NCBI GenBank assembly: GCA_031431125.1
Contig: JANPCX010000001.1
Location: 1 to 38,403, forward strand
DNA length: 38,403 nucleotides
Source of the DNA: JANPCX01 sp031431125
GTDB lineage: Bacteria; Pseudomonadota; Gammaproteobacteria; Burkholderiales; Burkholderiaceae_C
Direction of reading: 5' to 3'
In this document: positions 31,693 through 38,403 of the stretch, in pieces
Layout: every line of letters begins with the position of its first letter
How positions within the stretch are numbered: position 1 is the first letter of the stretch
The notes under the pieces: generated by a model
Told to the model about the DNA's origin: nothing
The model's input: only the letters and a program-made list of their open reading frames with translations
Databases searched by the model: none
Program-made: the position numbers and the translations under genes

Positions 31693-32175
31693 ATGCCGCA
31701 ACACCAATCCAACATTCATGTGACCGTCGCAGATTTGCGGCGTCCTGGTGACCTGCAAGCCGCAGCCCCGTTGTTCGATGCCTACCGTCAGTTTTACGGA
31801 CAGCCCAGCGATCTTGATGGGGCGACCGCCTTCTTGCGTCAGCGCGGGGAACTGGGCCAGTCCGTGTTGCTGTTGGCACACAACACCTCCGGACAGGCCG
31901 TGGGCTTTTGTCAGAACTATCCGAGTTTTTCGTCGGTTTCCATGGCGCCGATTTGGGTGCTCAACGATTTGTTTGTCAGCGAGGCTGCCCGCGGCTGCGG
32001 CGCAGCCCAGGCTTTGCTGGCGGCGGCTGCCGCAGCTGCCCATCAAGCCGGAGCCATTCGTTTGACCCTTTCCACGCAGCAGGAGAATCGCCGTGCGCAG
32101 GCACTTTACGAAGGTTTGCACTGGTTGCGTGACAGTGAGTTCTTCACTTACCACCTGCGTTTGCCGTCGCCCTGA
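31693..32175 (+). CDS. GNAT-family N-acetyltransferase
   Basis: A 160-residue acetyl-CoA-dependent acetyltransferase. The core shows WVLNDLFVSEAARGCGAAQA (strand 4 and the acetyl-CoA loop R-G-C-G-A) and the later LTLSTQQENRRAQALYEGLHW segment typical of GNAT enzymes. The ATG at 31693 fits the family N-terminus (IHVTVADLRRPGDL); a GTG at 31660 is possible. No ribosome-binding site is obvious. It heads an operon with OsmC- and PaiB-type genes. In Bacillus, PaiA (a polyamine acetyltransferase) pairs with PaiB, so polyamines or other amines are possible substrates, but this is analogy. Confidence 0.87.
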   Translation: MPQHQSNIHVTVADLRRPGDLQAAAPLFDAYRQFYGQPSDLDGATAFLRQRGELGQSVLLLAHNTSGQAVGFCQNYPSFSSVSMAPIWVLNDLFVSEAARGCGAAQALLAAAAAAAHQAGAIRLTLSTQQENRRAQALYEGLHWLRDSEFFTYHLRLPSP

Positions 32176-32220
32176 AAGCGTGTCGACATCCGTGCATTCA
32201 ACTTTCAACAGGAGCGTTTG

Positions 32221-32691
32221 ATGTCAACCCACACCGCTGAAGTTCAATGGACATGCCAAGGGGAATTTGCCACCAAGCAGTACAGCCGCCGCCACGAATG
32301 GCGGTTTGATGGCGGCGTCGTGGTGCCGGCTTCGTCCTCTCCCCAGGTGGTGCCGCTGCCATACTCCGATGCCACTGCGGTCGATCCCGAAGAAGCCTTT
32401 GTCGCTTCGCTGTCGAGTTGCCACATGCTGTGGTTTCTGGACTTGGCCTGCCGCGCTGGGTTTGAAGTGGCTTCATACAGCGACGTCGCCGTGGGTGAGG
32501 TGGGCCCGGATGCCTCGCGCCGCTGGGTGATGAAAACCGTGTGCTTGCGTCCGGCCACCCGTTTTGTTGGCAGCAAGCAACCCGACATGGCCACCCTGCA
32601 GCAGCTGCACCACCGTGCCCATGAAGAATGTTTTTTAGCCAACTCGGTGAAGACAGAAATTCGCTGCGAACCGTCCATCGTCCATCTGTGA
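32221..32691 (+). CDS. OsmC/Ohr-family protein
   Basis: A 156-residue protein of the OsmC superfamily, thiol-dependent peroxidases that act on organic hydroperoxides. The conserved DPEEAFVASLSSCHMLWFLDLA stretch carries the first active cysteine (SSCHM), and the second is in HRAHEECFLANSV. Both redox cysteines are therefore present. AGGAG precedes the ATG by about six bases. The gene lies between the GNAT and PaiB genes in one direction, with gaps of 45 and 9 bases, so cotranscription is very likely. Confidence 0.9.
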   Translation: MSTHTAEVQWTCQGEFATKQYSRRHEWRFDGGVVVPASSSPQVVPLPYSDATAVDPEEAFVASLSSCHMLWFLDLACRAGFEVASYSDVAVGEVGPDASRRWVMKTVCLRPATRFVGSKQPDMATLQQLHHRAHEECFLANSVKTEIRCEPSIVHL

Positions 32692-32700
32692 GGACCCACC

Positions 32701-33357
32701 ATGTACTCGCCCCAACACTTTGTCGAAGAGCGCCATGAGGTGCTGCAACAGCTGGTGCAGTCCCACCCCTTGGGTTTGCTGATCACACACGATGGCCAGG
32801 AGATCGAAGCCAACGCCATTCCCTGGCTATTGGACCGTGATCCCGCTGGCGGCCCCGGCATATTGCGAGCCCATGTGGCGCGGGCCAACCCGGTGTGGAA
32901 GCAGGCACGGCGCGACGTGAGCTCGCTCGTGGTGTTTCAGGGCCCGCAGGCCTACATCAGCCCCAATTGGTATCCGAGCAAAGCCATCACCCACCAAGAA
33001 GTGCCCACTTGGAACTACTGCATGGTGCACGCCAGAGGCTTGTTGCAAGTTCGTGAGGACGCGGCATGGGTGCTGAACCTGGTCACGCGTTTGAGCGACA
33101 CCCACGAAAAGAACCAAGCTCTGCCGTGGTCAGTGAGTGACGCACCCAAGGCCTACATCGACAAGATGCTTGCGGCCATTGTGGGCATAGAGATCGTTTT
33201 AACCTCACTGACCGGAAAGTGGAAGGTCAGTCAGAACAAAAAAGAGGTTGATCGCCAAGGCGTGGCGGTGGCATTACAAAGTCTGGCGTCTGATCAGGCG
33301 CTCGCGATGGCCGATCAGGTGATCGCACCCGGGCTGGCCTCGCGCGCGGCGCGGTAG
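32701..33357 (+). CDS. PaiB-type FMN-binding negative regulator
   Basis: A 218-residue cytoplasmic protein with the split-barrel FMN-binding fold of PaiB. The diagnostic segments are MYSPQHF at the start, GPQAYISPNWYPSK and HQEVPTWNYCMVHARG in the middle, and TGKWKVSQNK near the end. In Bacillus PaiB is described as a negative regulator of degradative-enzyme and sporulation genes; the biochemical role elsewhere is unclear. GAGG lies just upstream of the ATG. Its 3' end overlaps the convergent thioesterase gene by 43 bases. Confidence 0.9.
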   Translation: MYSPQHFVEERHEVLQQLVQSHPLGLLITHDGQEIEANAIPWLLDRDPAGGPGILRAHVARANPVWKQARRDVSSLVVFQGPQAYISPNWYPSKAITHQEVPTWNYCMVHARGLLQVREDAAWVLNLVTRLSDTHEKNQALPWSVSDAPKAYIDKMLAAIVGIEIVLTSLTGKWKVSQNKKEVDRQGVAVALQSLASDQALAMADQVIAPGLASRAAR

Positions 33358-33812
33358 CGTTGTTCCAGTTCTTGGCGCAGCGCCTTGCGCAGCTTGGCGG
33401 CTTCGAAGCGGCGGCGCTCTTCTTCTGTTTCTAGTTTTAACGCGGGCACTTTGACGGGTTTGCCATCATCGCCCACCGCCACCATGGTGAAGAAGCAGCT
33501 GTTGGCGTGGCGCATGACTTGGGTGCGAATGTTTTCTGCCACCACCTTGACACCCACTTCCATCGATGACGTGCCAGCGTGGTTCACGCTGGCCAAAAAC
33601 GTGACCAATTCGCCGACGTGAATGGGCTGCCGAAACGTCACCTGGTCGACGGACAAGGTCACCACGTAACGCCCCGCGAACCGGCTCGCACACGCATAGG
33701 CCACCTGGTCCAGCAATTTCAAAATGCTCCCGCCATGCACATTGCCGGAAAAGTTGGCCATGTCGGGTGTCATCAACACCGTCATTGAGAGTTGGTGGTT
33801 GGGTAAGTCCAT
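33315..33812 (-). CDS. Acyl-CoA thioesterase, YciA/BFIT hotdog family
   Basis: A 165-residue hotdog-fold thioesterase. The catalytic region NFSGNVHGGSILKLLDQVAY (conserved Asn, His-Gly-Gly and Asp) and SVDQVTFRQPIHVGELVTF match YciA-like acyl-CoA hydrolases. A basic, charged C-terminal helix (EEERRRFEAAKLRKALRQEL) extends beyond the core. It starts three bases after the alanine racemase stop codon, so the two are cotranscribed. The range of acyl-CoA substrates is not visible. Confidence 0.9.
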   Translation of the reverse strand: MDLPNHQLSMTVLMTPDMANFSGNVHGGSILKLLDQVAYACASRFAGRYVVTLSVDQVTFRQPIHVGELVTFLASVNHAGTSSMEVGVKVVAENIRTQVMRHANSCFFTMVAVGDDGKPVKVPALKLETEEERRRFEAAKLRKALRQELEQRYRAAREASPGAIT

Positions 33813-33815
33813 GCT

Positions 33816-34940
33816 TCAGTTTTTGCTCAATGAGGGGTTCAAGGGTTCAACACGGGTGGGCACGCGGGGCGCCAAGGCGCACATCAACTCATAGCCCACA
33901 GTTCCAGCGGCGTGTGCGATCTCGTCGATGGACAAGCATGCACCGCTCGCATCTTGGCCCCACAGCGTGACGGGCGAGCCGACGCCAGCCTGCGGCGCTG
34001 CGGTGAGGTCCACGGTGATCATGTCCATCGAGACCCGACCGGCCATGGGGCAACGCACCCCCGCCACCAACAGGGGTGTGCCATTGGGAATCACGCGGGG
34101 ATAACCATCGGCATAACCGCACGCCACCACGCCGACGCGCATGGGCTGTGGCGCGGTGTAGCTGCTGCCATAGCCGACACGGTCACCGGCTTGAAGGTCT
34201 TGCACGGCGATGATTTCGCTGCGCAAACTCATGGTGGACCACAAGTCCCAGTCTTGGGCACGGTGTTCTGGGTGATCGGGCGATGAACCGTAGACCATGA
34301 TGCCGGGGCGTATCCAGTCTGCGCGCACGCTTTCAGTTTCGCCAGCAAAACGCAGCGTCGCGGCGCTGTTGCACAGCGAACGTTCGCCAGGCAAGTCCGC
34401 GGTGGTGTGGGTAAACACCTGAAGCTGGTGGGCAATGCCCTCATGGCCATCTGCGGTGGCAAAGTGCGTCATCAAGGTGATGTTGTCGACCTGTGTCAGG
34501 CCAGACAAACGCAACCACGCATGGCGGTAGTGTTGCGGGGCGAAACCCAAGCGGTTCATGCCGCTGTTCATTTTCAAGAATACATGCTGAGCGGCATTGG
34601 TTTTGTGCGCCGCCAGCCAGTCAATCTGTGCCTCACGGTGCACGGTGTGCCACAGGTTCAGCCGTGAGCACCATTCCAAATCGCGCGCTTCAAAACAACC
34701 TTCGAGCATCAGGATAGGGCCGCGCCACCCCAGGGCCCGGATGCGGGCGGCTTCGTCAAAGTCGAGCAAGGCAAATCCATCGGCGCCCTGCAGCCCTTCG
34801 TAGGCGCGCTCCAAACCGTGGCCATAGGCGTTGGCTTTGACGACGGCCCAACACTTGGCGTCGGGCGCTGCCTCCCGGGCTCGAACCAAGTTGTGCGCGA
34901 GCGCGTCAGGGTGAATCAGGGCGTGTATCGGCCGAGGCAT
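33816..34940 (-). CDS. alr: Alanine racemase
   Basis: A 374-residue PLP enzyme interconverting L- and D-alanine for peptidoglycan synthesis. The PLP lysine is K35 in WAVVKANAYGHG. The family segments HVFLKMNSGMNRLGF, THFATADG, RPGIMVYGSSP and the catalytic tyrosine region RVGYGSSYTA are all present, and VSMDMITVDLT with YELMCALAPRVPTR closes the C-terminal beta domain. The ATG at 34940 gives the usual length; an ATG at 34976 adds 12 residues. Neither has a good ribosome-binding site. It is divergent from lplT, with 189 bases between the starts. Confidence 0.95.
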   Translation of the reverse strand: MPRPIHALIHPDALAHNLVRAREAAPDAKCWAVVKANAYGHGLERAYEGLQGADGFALLDFDEAARIRALGWRGPILMLEGCFEARDLEWCSRLNLWHTVHREAQIDWLAAHKTNAAQHVFLKMNSGMNRLGFAPQHYRHAWLRLSGLTQVDNITLMTHFATADGHEGIAHQLQVFTHTTADLPGERSLCNSAATLRFAGETESVRADWIRPGIMVYGSSPDHPEHRAQDWDLWSTMSLRSEIIAVQDLQAGDRVGYGSSYTAPQPMRVGVVACGYADGYPRVIPNGTPLLVAGVRCPMAGRVSMDMITVDLTAAPQAGVGSPVTLWGQDASGACLSIDEIAHAAGTVGYELMCALAPRVPTRVEPLNPSLSKN

Positions 34941-35129
34941 GGGCTTGTGAGTTATTCGACGGATGGGGGGCTTCATTCTGCCAGCCGGCCGCACCGACAC
35001 CGAATTTCACAAGCTGCGTGCTATAACCCCGGCCTTGAGGGAGACAAGCACCAGGGCGTTCCAAAAGACATGACAAAACGGATGCCCCACGCGCTGACCG
35101 CGAGTGATTGAAGCGACGCACTGGACTGA

Positions 35130-36410
35130 ATGAAAAAAGGCTTCTACACCATCATGTCAGCGCAGTTTTTCAGCTCGCTGGCGGATAACGCGCTATTTGT
35201 CGCGGCCGTTGAACTCCTCAGAACCTCGGGCCAACCCACTTGGCAGGGCGCTGCGCTCGTGCCGATGTTCGCACTCTTTTATGTGGTGCTGGCGCCCTTT
35301 GTGGGCGCATTTGCCGATGCCGTTCCCAAAGGAAAGGTCATGTTCTTTTCGAACTTGATCAAGGTGGTGGGCTGTTTGATGATGTTGTTCGGCTTCCATC
35401 CGCTGTTGTCTTACGCCATCGTCGGTTTGGGCGCGGCGGCTTATTCACCCGCCAAGTACGGCATCTTGACCGAGCTCTTGCCACCGTCTCAACTCGTCAA
35501 AGCCAATGGTTGGATAGAAGGCCTCACCATTGCATCCATCATTTTGGGCGTGCTCTTGGGCGGGCAATTGGTCGGACACACCATCTCCACGCTGCTGTTG
35601 GCCATCGACATGCCCATGGTTGAAACGCACATCGACAGCGCACCCGAAGCGGCCATTGCGTCCATCATTTCCCTTTACGCGCTGGCGGCCGTTTTTAACT
35701 TGCGCATACCTCGCACGAGTGCGCCGCTGCAACCGGTGGTGCATGGGGTTGCGGGCCTGGTACGCGATTTCGCGCAGTGCAACAGCCGCTTGTGGAATGA
35801 CAAACTGGGGCAAATCTCTCTGGCCACGACAACTTTGTTTTGGGGTGTGTCGGGAAACTTGCGCTACATCGTATTGGCGTGGGCCGGAGCAGCACTGGGT
35901 TACGGCACGACGCAGGCGTCGTCACTGGTGGGTGTGGTGGCGCTCGGGACGGCAGTCGGCGCGGTGGTGGCGTCTATGCGGATGCGGTTGGATCAAGCGA
36001 CCACGGTCATCCCATTGGGCATCGCCATGGGTTTGCTGGTCATCGGCATGAATTTCATCACCCACGTGGGCGTGGCTGCGCCGTTCTTGGTGTTGCTGGG
36101 TGCCATTGGTGGTTATTTGGTCGTGCCCATGAATGCGCTGTTGCAGCATCGGGGCCACAACCTGATGGGGGCAGGTCGTTCTATCGCCGTGCAAAACTTC
36201 AACGAACAAGCCTGTATTTTGGGTTTGGGCGCGCTCTACACAGGCATGTCACGCGTGGGCTTGTCGGCTTTTGTCGCCATCAGTGCATTCGGTGTGTTGG
36301 TGGCGGGCACGATGTGGTTGATCAAACGTTGGCATGACCGCAACTGCGTGCTTCACCGCGATGAGCTGGAGCATTTGTTGAAGCTGGCACGCAGCGACAC
36401 CCATCACTGA
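35130..36410 (+). CDS. lplT: Lysophospholipid transporter
   Basis: A 426-residue inner-membrane MFS protein with about 12 helices. The opening MKKGFYTIMSAQFFSSLADNALF and the AAYSPAKYGILTELLP segment are strongly characteristic of LplT, which flips lysophospholipids across the inner membrane for re-acylation. The length is right. No Aas acyltransferase gene is attached within the window; the next gene is an exporter starting two bases after the stop. It is divergent from alr. The ribosome-binding site is weak. Confidence 0.93.
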   Translation: MKKGFYTIMSAQFFSSLADNALFVAAVELLRTSGQPTWQGAALVPMFALFYVVLAPFVGAFADAVPKGKVMFFSNLIKVVGCLMMLFGFHPLLSYAIVGLGAAAYSPAKYGILTELLPPSQLVKANGWIEGLTIASIILGVLLGGQLVGHTISTLLLAIDMPMVETHIDSAPEAAIASIISLYALAAVFNLRIPRTSAPLQPVVHGVAGLVRDFAQCNSRLWNDKLGQISLATTTLFWGVSGNLRYIVLAWAGAALGYGTTQASSLVGVVALGTAVGAVVASMRMRLDQATTVIPLGIAMGLLVIGMNFITHVGVAAPFLVLLGAIGGYLVVPMNALLQHRGHNLMGAGRSIAVQNFNEQACILGLGALYTGMSRVGLSAFVAISAFGVLVAGTMWLIKRWHDRNCVLHRDELEHLLKLARSDTHH

Positions 36411-36412
36411 CC

Positions 36413-37342
36413 GTGCCCTTGTTGTTCGCCTCTTCCCGCACGTCCATGTGGCCTGCGCTGGCCTTGGTGTTCAACGCCTTGGTCTGGGGCCTGTCCTGGT
36501 GGCCTTTTCGCCAGATGCAGGTGCAGGGGCTGCATCCACTGTGGGCCACGGTGTTCGTGTTTGCGCTGTGCACCGTGGTGATCACATGTTGGCGGCCGCA
36601 TGCCGTCAAAGAAGTCCTGCGCACACCGGCTCTTTGGGTCTTGGTGGCGGCTGCGGGCACCACCAACGCGGCCTTCAATTGGGCGGTGTCTATAGGCGAT
36701 GTGGTGCGTGTGGTGCTGCTGTTTTATCTGATGCCACTGTGGACCGTTCTGCTCGCGCGCTGGCTCTTGCACGAACCGCTGACCGGGCGCGCCGCACTGC
36801 AAGTGGTGCTGGCGCTCACAGGTGCGACGGTCGTACTTTGGCCGCAAGAAGCTTTGGGGCCGTCCTGGTGGCAGCACATTCCATTGCCGACCAATTTGGC
36901 AGAGGTGTTGGGTGTGATTGGCGGTTTGACCTTTGCTCTGAACAACGTGATGCTGCGCAAGGAAGCCCAGCGCAGCGAAGCGGCTCGCGGCTGGGCGATG
37001 TTCTTTGGCGGTGTGTTGGTGGCGGGCGTGTTGGCAGCAGCTCTCACGGTGCTGGGCACCGTGCCAACGCCGCCTGCCGTCAGTTCCGCTTGGCTTGTGC
37101 CAGCCCTGGTTCTGGGGCTGCTGTTTCTGGCCAGCAACATGGCTTTGCAATATGGGGCTGCGCGTTTACCTGCCAATGTGACCTCGGTGGTCATGCTCAG
37201 CGAAGTGGTTTTTGCCTCAGCCTCCGCCGCCATGCTGGGAGCCGGTGAACTGACACCGAAGGTTTGGATGGGCGGTTCTTTGATTGTGAGCGCAGCACTC
37301 TTGGCAACCCTGTCGTCGTCAAAGAAAACTGCTTCGGCGTAG
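36413..37342 (+). CDS. DMT-superfamily transporter, EamA type
   Basis: A 309-residue membrane protein with about ten helices in two EamA-like halves (LVFNALVWGLSWWPFRQMQ at the start of the first, LGVIGGLTFALNNVMLRK at the start of the second). The glutamate-containing helix SVVMLSEVVFASASAAML is typical of these exporters. The start is a GTG two bases after the lplT stop; an ATG at 36446 would remove 11 residues. Coupling to lplT is likely. The substrate is unknown. Confidence 0.87.
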   Translation: MPLLFASSRTSMWPALALVFNALVWGLSWWPFRQMQVQGLHPLWATVFVFALCTVVITCWRPHAVKEVLRTPALWVLVAAAGTTNAAFNWAVSIGDVVRVVLLFYLMPLWTVLLARWLLHEPLTGRAALQVVLALTGATVVLWPQEALGPSWWQHIPLPTNLAEVLGVIGGLTFALNNVMLRKEAQRSEAARGWAMFFGGVLVAGVLAAALTVLGTVPTPPAVSSAWLVPALVLGLLFLASNMALQYGAARLPANVTSVVMLSEVVFASASAAMLGAGELTPKVWMGGSLIVSAALLATLSSSKKTASA

Positions 37343-37375
37343 CATGGACTGACGTGTTTCACTTTGGAGTTCCCC

Positions 37376-37876
37376 ATGTCTGCCAAAACCATTGCTGACT
37401 TTGATGCTGTTGACATCCGCGGGAAAAAGGTGGCTCTGTCCAAGTACCGTGGGCAGGTGATGTTGATTGTGAACACCGCCAGTAGCTGTGGTTTCACGCC
37501 GCAGTTCGCGGGCCTGGAGCAGTTGTGGCAATCGCACCAAAAACAAGGTCTGGTGGTCTTGGGTTTCCCGAGCAACGAATTTGGTGAACAAGACCCCGGA
37601 AGCAACGACCAGATCGCCTCTTTTTGCCAAATGAACTACGGCGTGAGTTTCCCCATGATGGCCAAGGTCCAGGTCAATGGCCAAGAAGCCCATCCTTTGT
37701 GGCAATGGTTGACCATGGAAGCGCCGGGCTTGCTGGGAAGTAAGTCGGTGAAATGGAACTTCACCAAGTTTTTGGTGGGGCGTGACGGTCAGGTTCTGCG
37801 GCGTTATGCGCCCACCGACGCACCGGAGTCCATCACCGCCGACATCGAAAAAGCCCTGGCGGCACCGGGCGGCTGA
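37376..37876 (+). CDS. Glutathione peroxidase family thiol peroxidase
   Basis: A 166-residue enzyme with a thioredoxin fold that reduces hydroperoxides. The peroxidatic cysteine is C38 in NTASSCGFT, the catalytic Gln is in FGEQDPGSN (Q72), and the Trp-Asn pair is in VKWNFTKFLV (W127, N128). Bacterial proteins of this type (BtuE-like) usually use thioredoxin as well as glutathione. The ATG at 37376 has GGAG (37366-37369) six bases upstream. A GCGGCT/AGCCGC hairpin spans the stop codon but lacks a T-run. Confidence 0.93.
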   Translation: MSAKTIADFDAVDIRGKKVALSKYRGQVMLIVNTASSCGFTPQFAGLEQLWQSHQKQGLVVLGFPSNEFGEQDPGSNDQIASFCQMNYGVSFPMMAKVQVNGQEAHPLWQWLTMEAPGLLGSKSVKWNFTKFLVGRDGQVLRRYAPTDAPESITADIEKALAAPGG

Positions 37877-37931
37877 AGCCGCTTGGCGGCCAAGGCCTCC
37901 CTGGCCTGTCCAATCTGGGGAAAACACTAAA

Positions 37932-37979
37932 ACACTAGGGATAGTGCTTGAATGCCGTGTTACGCCCAGATATAGTGTG
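37932..37979 (+). promoter_or_regulatory. nrdA promoter with two NrdR boxes
   Basis: ACACTAGGGATAGTGC (37932-37947) and GCCCAGATATAGTGTG (37964-37979) resemble NrdR boxes, and their starts are exactly 32 bases apart, about three helical turns, as usual for NrdR. Between and over them lies a sigma-70-like promoter: TTGAAT (37948-37953), 17 bases, TATAGT (37971-37976). Repression of the ribonucleotide reductase gene by NrdR would block this promoter. Confidence 0.75.
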
Positions 37980-37989
37980 TTAAAAACAT

Positions 37990-38021
37990 CCCAAACCAAC
38001 AAAAACAATTTGTTGTTTGGG
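37990..38021 (+). other. Leader hairpin upstream of nrdA
   Basis: CCCAAACCAACAAA (37990-38003) pairs with TTTGTTGTTTGGG (38009-38021) with one bulged C and a 5-base loop. It lies just after the predicted nrdA promoter, so it would be at the 5' end of the mRNA. It has no terminator-type tail. A role in RNA stability or leader control is possible. Confidence 0.5.
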
Positions 38022-38139
38022 TAAAACTTGAAATAGCTTGGGCTTGGACAGGTGAGCGGCGGTTGAGGGACCGGTGGCTCATGCGGGCAGGTGTGCGGTG
38101 ACGGCATCTGTCAATTGCAGACACAAAAGGGGTTCCGCC

Positions 38140-38403
38140 ATGCAAAGTGTTTTCGCATCCGATGCGACTACCACGTCGCCCACCTCGGTTGTTCTTACCC
38201 AGCCAAGGGTGCCACTGCCAAGTGGCAAGCCCACGTTTGCTGTGGACAGCCCAGGAATACGAGCGGGCTACCAAATCATCCGCCGCAACGGCGCGGTGGT
38301 GGCCTTTGAGCCGGGCAAGATTGCGGTGGCCTTGATGAAGGCGTTCTTGGCGGTGCACGGCACCCAAGGCGCGGCCTCGGCCAGCGTGCGCGAGACCGTG
38401 GAT
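38140..38403 (+). CDS. nrdA: Ribonucleoside-diphosphate reductase alpha subunit, N-terminal part
   Basis: The frame from the ATG at 38140 stays open to the window edge (88 codons, truncated). After a variable, Thr/Ser-rich start, residues about 43-88 form the beginning of an ATP-cone regulatory domain (YQIIRRNGAVVAFEPGKIAV, ALMKAFLAVHGTQGAA), the allosteric domain at the N-terminus of class I NrdA. An AAGGGG (38127-38132) lies seven bases upstream. The leader carries NrdR boxes, which confirms the assignment. The catalytic part lies outside the window. Confidence 0.9.
   Translation, partial: MQSVFASDATTTSPTSVVLTQPRVPLPSGKPTFAVDSPGIRAGYQIIRRNGAVVAFEPGKIAVALMKAFLAVHGTQGAASASVRETVD

Noticed and set aside
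37869..37882. GCGGCT/AGCCGC hairpin over the glutathione peroxidase stop codon
   Set aside because: Strong short stem but no T-run; it could arise by chance from GC-rich codons.

Overview
The window looks like a chromosomal segment of a Burkholderiales bacterium, probably Comamonadaceae-like. It has moderately high GC, and its gene neighbourhoods are familiar from that group: an FmdA/FmdB amide locus, dadA, alr next to lplT, a SigK/RskA-type ECF pair, fasciclin proteins, and nrdA with NrdR boxes. Family calls come from reading motifs by eye; no search was run. I see no rRNA, tRNA, CRISPR array, phage gene or transposase.

Layout. 1-2675: a short-amide uptake and hydrolysis locus (ABC ATPase, formamidase, FmdB-type zinc ribbon) with two intergenic repeat elements. 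2669-4149: a reverse two-gene unit (methyltransferase and DUF5672-like protein). 4348-13154: the most unusual block. It holds a membrane Ser/Thr kinase, two paralogous OmpA-like lipoproteins separated by a UPF0149 protein and a 30-bp-arm palindrome, and a hybrid histidine kinase whose membrane-sensor/HisKA half is duplicated in tandem. The HisKA copy joined to the ATPase has Gln in place of the phosphoacceptor His. 13388-15292: ECF sigma factor, RskA-like anti-sigma factor and a TPR protein. 15382-16492: a small islet with an unrecognised gene and a toxin-antitoxin pair.

16512-19810: amino-acid genes (dadA, a LysE/ArgO exporter and its divergent ArgP/LysG regulator). Between dadA and the exporter lies a 268-bp element with perfect 31-bp terminal inverted repeats and two nested hairpins; it supplies the exporter's stop codon. 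19892-24852: a cyclic-nucleotide-domain/thioredoxin-reductase-like fusion without the redox cysteine pair, an MFS_3-type exporter, and a Tat-targeted PhoD-like gene broken by one in-frame amber codon. 25006-27625: a small unknown gene, a clean bidirectional terminator, two fasciclin genes and a divergent TetR regulator with candidate operators. 27657-30079: UspA, metallophosphoesterase, SEC-C/UPF0149 and GlsB-like genes.

30167-33357: a MocR-type regulator frameshifted at a seven-base homopolymer, divergent from a GNAT-OsmC-PaiB operon. 33315-37876: thioesterase, alr, lplT, a DMT exporter and glutathione peroxidase. 37877-38403: the nrdA control region (sigma-70-like promoter, two NrdR boxes exactly 32 bp apart, a leader hairpin) and the first 88 codons of nrdA, cut by the window edge.

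The best candidates for something undescribed are the kinase/lipoprotein/tandem histidine kinase block and the structured element at 17878-18145.
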